This document shows positions 1 to 8,231 of a stretch of DNA of 64,000 nt, in pieces. The notes beneath the pieces are model-generated. The model did not search any database, had not been told where the DNA came from, and saw nothing but the letters and a program-made list of their open reading frames with translations. The stretch is from Paenibacillus auburnensis (GTDB taxonomy: Bacteria; Bacillota; Bacilli; Paenibacillales; Paenibacillaceae): the NCBI RefSeq assembly GCF_927798115.1, contig NZ_CAKMMG010000003.1, positions 124,001 through 188,000 on the forward strand. The letters run 5' to 3'. The position numbers were made by a program, and so were the translations under genes. How positions within the stretch are numbered: the first letter of the stretch is position 1; each line of letters begins with the position of its first letter.

Positions 1-507
1 CCTGTTACCGCGAATTACCTGTTGGAACAAGATAAAGTAACGCTAAAAGGAACCGCAGTGACCCTGGATATTCCGGAATCGCCGACCTTTATCGGCCTTC
101 GTCAAAGAGACTTCAACGCGGAAATTTCTTGCGAAGTCAGCCTTACCGGCGGTGAAGCCGGCATCACGCTCTACATGGATGAGAATCATCATTATGATTT
201 GGCTATACGTAAAACTGCGGCCGGGTATGAAGCTATTGAGCGGCTGAATATCGGTGATATTAAATCGGTGGAGGCTGAAGCAGGTCTCGGAAGCGACAAC
301 CATGTTACTCTGATCATCCGGGCAAGCCATGAGCACTACACCTTCCTCATTCACGGGAACGGCAAGGAGACCCTATTGGGTACTGCACAGACCCGGTATC
401 TTTCCTCTGAAGTTGCAGGCGGATTTACAGGCGTACTCATCGGTTTATATGCCTATGGGGAAGGCTCTACGGCTGAATTCTCCAACTTTAAGTGTGAGTA
501 TCTTTAA
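1..507 (+). CDS. GH43 beta-xylosidase/arabinosidase, C-terminal part (start lies before the window)
   Basis: The frame is open from base 1, so this is the last roughly 168 codons of a larger gene; the in-frame TTG at 22 is not a real start. The motif SPTFIGLRQRDFN near the beginning, followed by beta-strand-rich sequence and the ending EFSNFKCEYL, matches the concanavalin-like beta-sandwich domain that follows the five-bladed propeller in GH43 beta-xylosidases. In that family this domain closes one side of the active site of an exo-acting enzyme that removes xylose or arabinose from short oligosaccharides. No catalytic residues are within the visible part, so substrate cannot be judged. It is transcribed toward the convergent histidine kinase and ends at a strong bidirectional terminator. 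It fits the arabinan/xylan theme of the next 16 kb. Confidence 0.8.
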   Translation, partial: PVTANYLLEQDKVTLKGTAVTLDIPESPTFIGLRQRDFNAEISCEVSLTGGEAGITLYMDENHHYDLAIRKTAAGYEAIERLNIGDIKSVEAEAGLGSDNHVTLIIRASHEHYTFLIHGNGKETLLGTAQTRYLSSEVAGGFTGVLIGLYAYGEGSTAEFSNFKCEYL

Positions 508-524
508 GATATCCATTGAAAAAG

Positions 525-573
525 ACACAGGCGGTACGAAGCAAAGGATTCTCCTGCTTCGTACCGCCTGTGT
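525..573. terminator. Bidirectional rho-independent terminator
   Basis: A perfect 19-bp stem (525-543 with 555-573) and an 11-base loop lie between the convergent GH43 gene and the histidine kinase gene. It is followed by TTTTAA on the plus strand and preceded by an A-rich run, so it can serve both transcripts. Confidence 0.9.
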
Positions 574-632
574 TTTAATATCGCCGCTTATCGCAATTAA
601 TAGAACAACTCACTAAATATGTATATGAATTC

Positions 633-2048
633 TTAAAGCACAGGCAACGTAATCTCTACAATCGTTCCAGACGGTGTGTTCGCCTTGAATAGCAAGGTAC
701 CCTTGTGATTGTTGATAATTTTCCTGCTGATCATTACCCCAAGCCCGTTGCCCTCCGATTTGGTCGTAAAGAAAGGTAGGCCAATCCGGTTTAGGACCTC
801 ATTCGGTATGCCCTGCCCCGTATCGGCGATTCGAATAACTCCAGTATCCTCCTCACGGTTCAACTCTACGGTGATCTCTGCTCCCCGCGGGCTTGCTTCA
901 ATCGCATTTTTAAGAATATTAATAAAAACCTGCTTCAGCTTGTTATCCGCACACCTAAGCGGCAGATTGGTGAGTTCCGTACGCAATACAATTTCATTGT
1001 CGGTCATATGTGCCTGGGCATTCAATAATACGACTACTTGTCTTACCAGCTGGACCAAATTACAGTCTGACTGATCAGACGGGGATTCCTTGCCCAGCAG
1101 TAGCAGCTCGCCGATAATCGAATTGATTCGATCCACCTCCGACAAAATGATCTCATGGAACTCCCTGCCCATCTTAGACTGGGCAAATAGCAGCTGGACG
1201 AATCCCCTGATACTGGTCAGCGGATTGCGGATTTCATGGGCGATACCTGCAGACAGCTCACCGATCATGGAAATACTTTCAGTGTACCGGAGATACTCTT
1301 CGGTTTTCTTTCGTTCAGTCATGTCGCGGGCGATGGAAATCACCAGCATTCGGCCATTTAGCTTAATGGGCTTCGCGCTGATCTCCACCGGAATTTGCTT
1401 CCCGTCCTTCGCAACCTGAATCCCTTCGACGAATATCCCATCTCCACTAAGAATAATCTCGAATATATTGCCGATCTCGTGCACCAGCGATCCCGCTGCA
1501 ATGGAGTCAGGAGTTTTGTCCAGCAATTCCTGACGCGTATAACCCAGCATCCGGCATGCCGCCTCGTTCACGTCCAGAAGTTTCGATGGCTTACCGTCCT
1601 TATCCTGCTCATAAATGAAAATGGGATCGTTTGCTTCATTAAATAATTTATAGTATTTCAGCTCTGAGAATTTCATCTCCGTTATGTCTCTCAGAACACA
1701 TATATAAGCCGTAATACGTCCTTCCGGATTTTTAATAGGAGAAATGGTTATTTTGACGCTGATCAGCTCTCCACTTCGTTTAATTCTGAAGGTATCGAGA
1801 GCAAACAGAGGCTGCCCCTGATCGATGAAAATAAACATCTGAGTAAGTTCTTCCCTCAGCTCCGGTGGGACATGCGGAAAATCATTTTCGTTCAGCTCTT
1901 GCGTGGTCCAGCCGTATAGCTCAACAAAGACCGAATTGGCGTAAATCACTTTTTTATCGGTGCCCAGAATGTAAATCGGATCCGGACTGTGCTCAACAAA
2001 AGAATACAACGAATAATGCATCATGTGGTAAACAGAGAAACCGCTCAT
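633..2048 (-). CDS. PAS-domain sensor histidine kinase (soluble, orphan)
   Basis: This is a 471-residue soluble histidine kinase. No membrane segment is visible. Two PAS domains (about 14-125 and 130-245; the second ends with the usual RDMTERKK link) precede a HisKA dimerisation domain with the phospho-acceptor H-box GIAHEIRNPLTS (about 262-273). An HATPase domain follows, with N-box VFINILKNAIEA, G1 box DTGQGIP and G2 box EGNGLGVMIS. The layout is that of Bacillus KinA/KinE-type phosphorelay kinases, which feed Spo0F/Spo0A. No response regulator is adjacent, which fits an orphan phosphorelay input, but the target is inference. The ATG at 2048 has a GGGAG about 9 bases upstream; a start at the internal ATG-ATG eight codons later is possible. 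It shares a terminator with the upstream GH43 gene. Confidence 0.93.
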   Translation of the reverse strand: MSGFSVYHMMHYSLYSFVEHSPDPIYILGTDKKVIYANSVFVELYGWTTQELNENDFPHVPPELREELTQMFIFIDQGQPLFALDTFRIKRSGELISVKITISPIKNPEGRITAYICVLRDITEMKFSELKYYKLFNEANDPIFIYEQDKDGKPSKLLDVNEAACRMLGYTRQELLDKTPDSIAAGSLVHEIGNIFEIILSGDGIFVEGIQVAKDGKQIPVEISAKPIKLNGRMLVISIARDMTERKKTEEYLRYTESISMIGELSAGIAHEIRNPLTSIRGFVQLLFAQSKMGREFHEIILSEVDRINSIIGELLLLGKESPSDQSDCNLVQLVRQVVVLLNAQAHMTDNEIVLRTELTNLPLRCADNKLKQVFINILKNAIEASPRGAEITVELNREEDTGVIRIADTGQGIPNEVLNRIGLPFFTTKSEGNGLGVMISRKIINNHKGTLLFKANTPSGTIVEITLPVL

Positions 2049-2145
2049 TTAACCGCTCCCGCGACCAGTGTACTTCTCATCAATGGTAACATTTTGCACG
2101 AAGCAAATCTGTGATATAAAATAGGCAAAATGTCAAGAAGGATCA

Positions 2146-2343
2146 TTAAAACCACTTTTTCCAAATGTCATACCAAAAACCGCTTCCCCGTAAATAAGAG
2201 AAAGCGGCAGCTTTGTAATCCGAAAACCGGGTTAACGGGGTAACGAACCGGTGATAGGCAATCCAATATTGCCCGGTATCCGGATCACTCATAATCGAAT
2301 GGTGGTCGATGCCGAGCATATCCTTGTCTATATTTTTGCTGAG
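2146..2343 (-). pseudogene. Relic of a GH43 glycosidase (catalytic-domain fragment)
   Basis: Read on the minus strand, this stretch encodes an open fragment of about 65 codons between stops at 2344-2346 and 2146-2148. It contains GIDHHSIMSDPDTGQYWIAY followed by HRF. That matches the conserved GHHS..DP.TG.WYI.YHR segment found in the late part of GH43 propeller domains. There is no start signal, and the rest of the propeller is missing. It lies just downstream of the complete GH43 gene (2387-3322) but in a different context, so it is not simply that gene's tail: the neighbour already ends at its expected length. It is probably what remains of a second GH43 gene lost by deletion. The rest of the gap 2049-2386 holds nothing else I can recognise. 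Confidence 0.7.
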
Positions 2344-2386
2344 AACCGGATAACGTCAGGAAATCAGCGAATTGTCCCGGCAGCAC

Positions 2387-3322
2387 CTAATCCCCGTCCC
2401 CGTAAACCGCCAGAAGCCGGCTGCACTCCCCGGCGGTAATCGGGAGAACCCCGCCGTGGCGCTTTTTGTTTTTGCCTAAGTCAAACTCCCCGTCCGCAAG
2501 CACCCGGAAATCGCCGCTCGTAAGGTCGGACGTCAGCAAGGGAAGATAACCCTTCCCTTCCGCATAGCGGTCCACAATCAGACACCATTCTTCACGGCCG
2601 CCCAGCTTGAAGATTTCCGGACCTTCGACACCCATGATGGCCTCCAGCACAGGTGCGCTTACGAAGCTGAAGGCGTCTTTATCCAGCGAAGAGCCTTGTT
2701 CCACCCGGATATTCTTGGTCGTTTCATCCTTGGAGAAACGGTAATACCTGCCGCCATCTGCAATAATCGTTGTATCAATGATATGATTGTCGCGCTCAAT
2801 ATACTTCTCTGCAGCCGTAAACTTCCGGAAATCCTTCGTACGCGCACTGTAAATTTTATGTTTCCGTTCGTTCTCGTGCGGCTCACGGGTAGCAGAAGCC
2901 CAGAAGACCAGAAACTCTTCTGCAGTCTCGTCGTAGACTGCCTCAGGCGCCCAGACGCATCCGGCGCCTTCCACACCAACGGTGACTGGCCAAGGTTCAG
3001 ACCAGTTCACCAGATCCCCGGATTCCCAGACGATCATGTCGCGGCTTCCGGCGTCCACCGCCGCACCCCAGCCCTTGCCGCTGGCGATACGCAGATCCGT
3101 TGCGATCAAATAGAACTTGTCTTCCCTAGGCGAACGGATGATAAAAGGATCTCTTACACCCTTTTCCCCCAGCTCAGAACGCAGAACCGGCAGACCCCCG
3201 TTCAGATCCTTCCAGTGCAGGCCGTCCTCACTGTAGGAGAAATAGACCTGTTCACCATCTGGCTGCTCACCGATAAAATGAACTAAAAGATAACCGGAGT
3301 AGGTTGGTTTCGATTGGGACAA
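2387..3322 (-). CDS. GH43-like glycoside hydrolase (arabinosidase-type five-bladed propeller)
   Basis: This 311-residue protein has no signal peptide and is probably cytoplasmic. It shows the GH43/GH32-like propeller signature: YFSYSEDGLHW in blade 1, GVRDPFII (the family's conserved Asp) near residue 55, AGCVWAPEAVYD near 120-131, and VEGPEIFKLG near 230. Members of this subgroup are about 300 residues long and are annotated as arabinosidase-like, so it looks complete. The start is TTG at 3322, chosen because AAGGAGGG sits 8 bases upstream and no ATG is better placed. It lies 35 bases downstream of the GH51 arabinofuranosidase and is probably co-transcribed with it from the promoter near 5814. 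Expected role: release of arabinose or xylose from imported oligosaccharides. The exact linkage is unknown. Confidence 0.82.
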   Translation of the reverse strand: MSQSKPTYSGYLLVHFIGEQPDGEQVYFSYSEDGLHWKDLNGGLPVLRSELGEKGVRDPFIIRSPREDKFYLIATDLRIASGKGWGAAVDAGSRDMIVWESGDLVNWSEPWPVTVGVEGAGCVWAPEAVYDETAEEFLVFWASATREPHENERKHKIYSARTKDFRKFTAAEKYIERDNHIIDTTIIADGGRYYRFSKDETTKNIRVEQGSSLDKDAFSFVSAPVLEAIMGVEGPEIFKLGGREEWCLIVDRYAEGKGYLPLLTSDLTSGDFRVLADGEFDLGKNKKRHGGVLPITAGECSRLLAVYGDGD

Positions 3323-3357
3323 AGTAAGCCCTCCTTACAGGTATTATGAATGCTGTA

Positions 3358-5742
3358 TTATGAATGCTGTATTCTGAACACAGTGACAGAATGCCCGGGG
3401 AAGTCATAATCGAAGCAGTTCCCTTCAAAGGTTATAGTCCGGCTGGAAGGACTGACCTTCTGCGGATCAGCGAAGCTGTTCTCTGCATTCAGCTCGATCC
3501 CGGACAGTTCATGCACTTCGGCCTTATTCGAGGCAGCACTCAGCTCCTTCAGCTCGATCCGGGCAGAAAGCGGAGTATCCAGCACATTTACCGCTTTGAC
3601 GATGACATCTCCGGATGAATCCTCCAGGCTTGCCGTATAGTACAGCGGCTGAATTTCAGGAAGGAGGTCTTCTGCCTGGTTGATTATAGTGCCATTGATC
3701 GACGCGGTGATCAGACGGCCCGAAATGTGCAGCTCCAGCTCATAATCGGTGTCATTCTCCACAGAGAACAGGCTCTGGGTCAGGCATGAGCTCCGGCCGT
3801 CAACAACAGCACTCAATGTACTGTCCTGATTCTGCCAGCCGCCGATTTCCCAGTTCAGCCGGTTGCCTTCATCCTGCATGCCAAAATAAATCAGGAATCC
3901 TCGTACGCCGCCTGTTTTTCTGGCTGTCCATTTGAGTGTGTAGTCCCGTAAGTCGGTTTCACCCAGCAGGAAGGAGCGGAGTTCCTCCTCCTTGCTGACG
4001 GCCCCCTCAATATCGTTCAGTTCAACTGACTCTCCAATCACTTGTTGCTCCCCTGTAAGGTTATTCGTCAGCGTAATGTTCCGGTAGGAGACAGCCGACT
4101 TCTCGGCAGCGAGCACCATACGTCCCTTTACAGTTTCCTGAGAAGCTTCAGGCTTTTCCGGCAGATTCTCGGCATCGATATACAGAAGCCGGTCTCCCTG
4201 ATGGTTCATGAACAGCTTCTGGACATAGTAATTCGGTGTACCGAAGACCTGGTGGTTATCAAACCAGATCATATCCGGCTTCCAGTTGACATAGCCGACA
4301 TTGCAGAGCATCGGGGCGTAGCAGGCTAAGCCGACCGCATGGGCGTTCTGCTCCAGCCGGGTCATGAAAGCAGCCTCCACCAGGGCATTGTAATAGGTGT
4401 TCCCCCAGGAAGCGTATTCACCAAGAAAAACCTTGGGTTCATCGGCCTTGAAATGGTCGTACCGGTCCATGTTTGCGAGGAACCATTCCGGTGACTGGTA
4501 AAAGTGTTCGTCTACAAGATCCGATCCGTGCTCCCTAGCCGAGGTCCAGCCCCGCTCATATTCGCCGCCTGCAGCGAACGGTCCGCTGCTGTTAATCACC
4601 TGAATATCCGGGTATAGTTCCTTAATCGCCTTATGGAAATAAGGGTAACGCTCGAAGAACGGCTCTCCAACCTCCTCGTTGCCGATCGCAATATACTCGA
4701 GTCCGAAGGGCTCGGTATGGCCGAGTGAGCTGCGGATCCCGCCCCATTTTGTTGAAGCGTCGCCTCTGGCGAACTCAATAAGATCAAGCGCATCCTGAAT
4801 CCAGGGACCGAGCTCGTCAATGGGCACGATGCGTCCGTGGTGAGGGTCGTAGCCTCCAGGCAATACTGGAATGGCTTTGGCACCGATGTCCTCACAGAAC
4901 TGGAAGTATTCGTAGTAACCGAGGCCCAGCGTCTGATTATACCCCCAGTTATTGCGCCGCGCCGGGCGGGAAGCGATCTCACCGATCGTATTCTTCCAAC
5001 GGTACATTGAATTCCGGTCATCCGGGTTTAGTGAACCGTCATGAACTAGACAGCCGCCGGGAAAACGCATAAATTTGGGCTTCAGATCTGCAAGCATAAC
5101 GGCAATGTCCTCACGCAGCCCGTTACGGCGTCCACGATAGGTCTTCTCTGGAAACAGTGACACCCTATCGATCTCCAGTCTTCCTAGTCCGCCGGCCAGG
5201 ATCACCAGCCTGCAGGCGGTGTCGGTAAATCCAGCCGTGAGAACCGTCTCATACTTCTGCCAATCCGCAGAATCCGCAATGATTTCCGCAGAAGCGCATA
5301 CTGCTCCATTAGCCCCCTCCAAAAGCACACGCACAGGTGTGGTGAAGCTATCACTGCGCCGCATACACACTGAAAAGAGGTACTTCTCGTCTTCTTTGAC
5401 AGCGATGCCTGTGTTGAAGCCTGCATTGGATAGCCCGACTCCCTCACCCGGCTCCTGAATATCGATCACCGCATAATGCGGATTAGCAGGATGAAACGGA
5501 GTTGCGCTCTCCACGCTTAAGCCGGCACGGCCACCCCCGCGCTCAACCTTCTCCCAGGCGGTCAAAGAATGGTAATCCTGATGGTCAATCGGATCAAATT
5601 CAAAGGAGCGGTTCTGGATCAGCTCCGCATACAGTCCTCCGTCCGCTGCATGATTTAAATCTTCAAAGAAAATCCCGAACAAATCCCCAAGCTGTGCCCC
5701 TGTCTCATGTGTATACACATTCAGCTTCGCTTTAGTCGCCAT
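3358..5742 (-). CDS. abfA: Intracellular alpha-L-arabinofuranosidase, GH51
   Basis: This 794-residue enzyme is predicted to cleave terminal alpha-L-arabinofuranosyl residues from arabinan or arabinoxylan oligosaccharides. The GH51 TIM barrel carries the acid/base Glu in AIGNEEVGE (about residue 357) and the nucleophile Glu in VFLGEYASWGN (about 442). PKFMRFPGGCLVHD (about 222-235) is another family landmark. A CBM4/9-like beta-sandwich insert occupies about 55-195, and the C-terminal 250 residues form the usual alpha-L-AF C-terminal beta domain with an extra concanavalin-like segment. No signal peptide is present, so it acts on imported sugars. The ATG at 5742 has AGAGGA about 9 bases upstream. 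It heads a two-gene operon with the GH43 enzyme; a near-consensus sigma-A promoter lies 72 bases upstream. Confidence 0.95.
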   Translation of the reverse strand: MATKAKLNVYTHETGAQLGDLFGIFFEDLNHAADGGLYAELIQNRSFEFDPIDHQDYHSLTAWEKVERGGGRAGLSVESATPFHPANPHYAVIDIQEPGEGVGLSNAGFNTGIAVKEDEKYLFSVCMRRSDSFTTPVRVLLEGANGAVCASAEIIADSADWQKYETVLTAGFTDTACRLVILAGGLGRLEIDRVSLFPEKTYRGRRNGLREDIAVMLADLKPKFMRFPGGCLVHDGSLNPDDRNSMYRWKNTIGEIASRPARRNNWGYNQTLGLGYYEYFQFCEDIGAKAIPVLPGGYDPHHGRIVPIDELGPWIQDALDLIEFARGDASTKWGGIRSSLGHTEPFGLEYIAIGNEEVGEPFFERYPYFHKAIKELYPDIQVINSSGPFAAGGEYERGWTSAREHGSDLVDEHFYQSPEWFLANMDRYDHFKADEPKVFLGEYASWGNTYYNALVEAAFMTRLEQNAHAVGLACYAPMLCNVGYVNWKPDMIWFDNHQVFGTPNYYVQKLFMNHQGDRLLYIDAENLPEKPEASQETVKGRMVLAAEKSAVSYRNITLTNNLTGEQQVIGESVELNDIEGAVSKEEELRSFLLGETDLRDYTLKWTARKTGGVRGFLIYFGMQDEGNRLNWEIGGWQNQDSTLSAVVDGRSSCLTQSLFSVENDTDYELELHISGRLITASINGTIINQAEDLLPEIQPLYYTASLEDSSGDVIVKAVNVLDTPLSARIELKELSAASNKAEVHELSGIELNAENSFADPQKVSPSSRTITFEGNCFDYDFPGHSVTVFRIQHS

Positions 5743-5813
5743 TGGTCTGGTCCTCTCATTAGGAATTTCACCTTAATTAATATTTACATTAATATATTAG
5801 TAATATCATTAAC

Positions 5814-5843
5814 ATTATAGTCAGGGGAAGCAGATTGAGTCAA
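5814..5843 (-). promoter_or_regulatory. Sigma-A promoter of the abfA operon
   Basis: On the minus strand a -35 TTGACT (5843-5838) and a perfect -10 TATAAT (5819-5814) are separated by 18 bases, pointing into the GH51 gene. The leader between the promoter and the start codon is very AT-rich, with repeated ATTAAT/TAATAT half-sites (5775-5813), a plausible regulator binding region. Confidence 0.75.
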
Positions 5844-5915
5844 TGCTATATTCTTTTAAAACCTGTTGATTTATCTTGTGATCCGATTGGAAGCTATTTC
5901 AAAGTTTTTTATTTT

Positions 5916-5933
5916 GTTAATATATATATTAAC
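5916..5933. promoter_or_regulatory. 18-bp perfect palindrome upstream of the abfA promoter
   Basis: GTTAATATATATATTAAC is a perfect inverted repeat about 75 bases upstream of the abfA -35 element. Its GTTAAT half-site recurs in the abfA leader (around 5806-5812 as ATTAAC). It may be an operator for a local regulator such as the AraC-type proteins at 12529-15082. AT-rich palindromes also arise by chance, so confidence is modest. The rest of the 306-base gap 5743-6048 holds only the promoter and the terminator of the next gene. Confidence 0.35.
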
Positions 5934-6007
5934 TATTGTTTCTATTTTCAAAATTCCTTACCATGAAGGACTTCACAAGACTTCCTTGGAAACGAAAAGA
6001 AAACAAA

Positions 6008-6035
6008 AAGCAACTCATCCGCAGACGAGTCGCTT
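6008..6035 (-). terminator. Terminator of the CE2-type esterase gene
   Basis: The 9-bp stem 6008-6016/6027-6035 is perfect only when read as minus-strand RNA (one G-U pair; an A/C mismatch on the plus strand). It is followed on that strand by UUUUGUUUUC. It lies 14 bases after the esterase stop codon. Confidence 0.75.
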
Positions 6036-6048
6036 TGATGAAACCCAA

Positions 6049-7119
6049 TCACCAATTCATAAGCTTTCTGATTTGAGCAGTCAGCTGACTGGCCGCTTTC
6101 CGGTGTGTGGCCTTAGACGGGTGGAAATCGGCGGCATAGCCGTCAGCTGCCAGCTGCTCGTCAAACTTCATTGCTGTTATATTGCTATCACCTGTTTCCC
6201 GGCTGTACACGCTAACAGCTTGTTCAACATAAGGATACAGCCGATCCCCCATAATTCCCAGCGTACACAAAATGGGGGCCTGTGGATTGTTGCGTCTGAC
6301 CATTTTAAGAAACTCAACATACTCCCGAGCATATTCTGCCTGCTTACCGGTATCCTCTTTCGTGTAGGAATCATCGTTTGTTCCGAGGTTAATGACAATC
6401 AGATCAGGTACGAACCTGTTGAAATCCCAAGCTATTTCTTGGGGTACCAATGTATCGTCCAATCTCCCCTCGGATTTGCCCACTTTTTCATAGTAGTCGG
6501 GAAGAAGATGGGTGGTCAGCTTTTGATCATTTTCCGTATAGCCTGTAATGATGCCGTATCCGCTGTATGAAACCATGCTATAGTCGGCTTGAAGCTGCTG
6601 GGCTGTCAGGAACGCATACGCTTTCGTGACATCTTCTGTAGCTGTGGAAAAAGAGTGCAGCTCATGCTCATCATCCACGCCATAGCCGCAGGTAATGGAA
6701 TCGCCGATGAATTCAATCGTATGTAATTGGGGCGGGGCAGGCTTAATGCCATCTGCAGCATCGACTGTGATCTCTTGAATCCCAACCGTTGACATCGCCG
6801 CTTCTGATAATTTAATTACCGAAACCGTAACCTCCTGCTCCATATCGCTTTCAAACACAGTATACGATTTCAAAGGCTGATCCATTTGATCGTCAATAAC
6901 CCGTTTTCCGTTTACGCTGATGCCAATACGGGTCAGGTTATTGCCGGTTGAGGCAATAGCATCACCTTGTAATGTAATCTCCGCTTTCTTTCCATAGAAT
7001 GAGAATTCCACACCGCCGCCTGAGAGCGCCAGCCACAGTACATCCTTATAGTAGTGGGTCCGCCCGATGATTTTGACATGATCCTCTGTTGCTTTAAATA
7101 CCCTGGTTGTTTCCGGCAT
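6049..7119 (-). CDS. SGNH/GDSL carbohydrate esterase, CE2-like (acetyl-xylan esterase type)
   Basis: This 356-residue protein has no signal peptide. It has the two-domain build of CE2 esterases: an N-terminal jelly-roll (about 1-120, with VEFSFYGKKAEI and GISVNGKRVIDDQ) and a C-terminal SGNH hydrolase. Block I is EFIGDSITCGYG (nucleophile Ser, about 137-148), block II has the Gly in YSGYGIITG, block III is NLGTNDD, and block V is DFHPSKATH with the catalytic Asp/His. CE2 enzymes remove acetyl groups from xylo- or gluco-oligosaccharides. The ATG at 7119 has AAGGAAGG upstream. It lies downstream of the ABC transporter genes but beyond a strong terminator at 7267-7292, so it probably has its own promoter in 7120-7260; none is convincing by eye. 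Confidence 0.88.
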   Translation of the reverse strand: MPETTRVFKATEDHVKIIGRTHYYKDVLWLALSGGGVEFSFYGKKAEITLQGDAIASTGNNLTRIGISVNGKRVIDDQMDQPLKSYTVFESDMEQEVTVSVIKLSEAAMSTVGIQEITVDAADGIKPAPPQLHTIEFIGDSITCGYGVDDEHELHSFSTATEDVTKAYAFLTAQQLQADYSMVSYSGYGIITGYTENDQKLTTHLLPDYYEKVGKSEGRLDDTLVPQEIAWDFNRFVPDLIVINLGTNDDSYTKEDTGKQAEYAREYVEFLKMVRRNNPQAPILCTLGIMGDRLYPYVEQAVSVYSRETGDSNITAMKFDEQLAADGYAADFHPSKATHRKAASQLTAQIRKLMNW

Positions 7120-7266
7120 CTTTAAACCTACCTTCCTTTTCGGCTTCTATAGTTATTAAGCATTAATAGCAATGTACTCCCAAAGCCAGCTTATTGGCAA
7201 GCTTAGGCAACAACAAATTCCTGTACCGGTCTATAGCGGAAGTTCAGGATACGGTACAAAAAAAAG

Positions 7267-7292
7267 AAGCTACGCATAGATACGCAGCTTCT
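7267..7292 (-). terminator. Terminator of the CUT1 transporter operon
   Basis: As minus-strand RNA this forms an 11-bp stem (7282-7292 with 7267-7277) with two G-U pairs and a 4-base loop, followed by a U-run (7266-7259). On the plus strand the stem is interrupted by mismatches, so it is oriented for the permease transcript ending at 7329. Confidence 0.85.
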
Positions 7293-7328
7293 TTTTTGAT
7301 ATCTTCCCGGGTTTCGGGGGTTCCCTTA

Positions 7329-8231
7329 TTACCCCTTAACCGAACCTACCGTTAGTCCCCCCACAAAATACTTCTGCAGGAACGAGAATGCAACCAGCAA
7401 TGGCAGTGCACACAGCATACACGCTGCGAACAGCACATTCCATTGGGTAGGATTCTGCTGATCTCCCATAAAGCCGAGCATAGCGAGTGGCAGCGGAGAC
7501 TGTGAAGACTTGGAAATAAAGGTCATATTGAAAAAATAATCATTCCAGATCCAGATGCCCTGGGTGATGATGACCGATACCGTAACCGGAATCAGCAGCG
7601 GGAATACGACCGTCCAGAAACGGCGCAAGAGCCCGGCACCGTCAATATGTGCAGCTTCCTCCACCTCTTCCGGGACACCACTGCGGATAAAGCCCGTGTA
7701 CAGGAAGGTAGAGAACGGCAGACTGCAGGTTACGAACATCAGGATCGGCGTATACTGCGTGCTGGGAATCCCCAGACCGTTGATCATTTGGACGATTGGA
7801 ATCAGCACCATTTGTCCCGGTACAACCAGGCCGGCCAGGAAAAAGAGATATAGAAACTGGCTCCATCTGCTGCGGATCCGGGCCATCGGATAAGATGCCA
7901 TAGCAGCGAAGATGACCACGAGCACCACGGAAATGGTGGTCAGCACCACACTGTTGAGCAGGGCGGAACCAAAATGCATCCGCTCATAAGCCGTCCGGTA
8001 GCTCGCGAAGGAAATTTCATTGAATAAATTCAGCGGATTCGAATTATTGTCCGGAGACCGCAGTGAGGTGGACAGCACAATCACCAGCGGAATCAGATTG
8101 AGGATCATAATCACGATGACAAGCAGCTGAACCAGTGTCTTTTTGAGCAGTGCTCCAGTTTTGACAGATTTCCGCGCGTTTAAGGCAGGCTCAGGCTGCA
8201 GCATTTTTCCGGCTGTTGTTCCACTACTCAT
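7329..8231 (-). CDS. Carbohydrate ABC transporter permease, MalG-like (CUT1)
   Basis: This 300-residue inner-membrane permease has six predicted helices. The cytoplasmic EAA loop EEVEEAAHIDGAGLLRRFW (about 190-208) docks the ATPase. The long N-terminal extension before the first helix (about 35 residues) and the ending VGGLTVGSVKG are typical of MalG-type subunits in Paenibacillus. Its ATG overlaps the stop of the upstream permease by 4 bases (ATGA), indicating translational coupling; GAGGTG lies 6 bases upstream. No ATPase gene is in the cluster. In Bacillales such importers commonly use a shared MsmX-type ATPase encoded elsewhere. The substrate is probably an arabinose- or xylose-containing oligosaccharide, inferred from the neighbours. 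Confidence 0.95.
   Translation of the reverse strand: MSSGTTAGKMLQPEPALNARKSVKTGALLKKTLVQLLVIVIMILNLIPLVIVLSTSLRSPDNNSNPLNLFNEISFASYRTAYERMHFGSALLNSVVLTTISVVLVVIFAAMASYPMARIRSRWSQFLYLFFLAGLVVPGQMVLIPIVQMINGLGIPSTQYTPILMFVTCSLPFSTFLYTGFIRSGVPEEVEEAAHIDGAGLLRRFWTVVFPLLIPVTVSVIITQGIWIWNDYFFNMTFISKSSQSPLPLAMLGFMGDQQNPTQWNVLFAACMLCALPLLVAFSFLQKYFVGGLTVGSVKG

Noticed and set aside
5866-6570. 234-codon plus-strand ORF
   Set aside because: Mostly antisense to the CE2-type esterase gene and through its terminator; the hydrophobic start is an AT-rich intergenic artefact.
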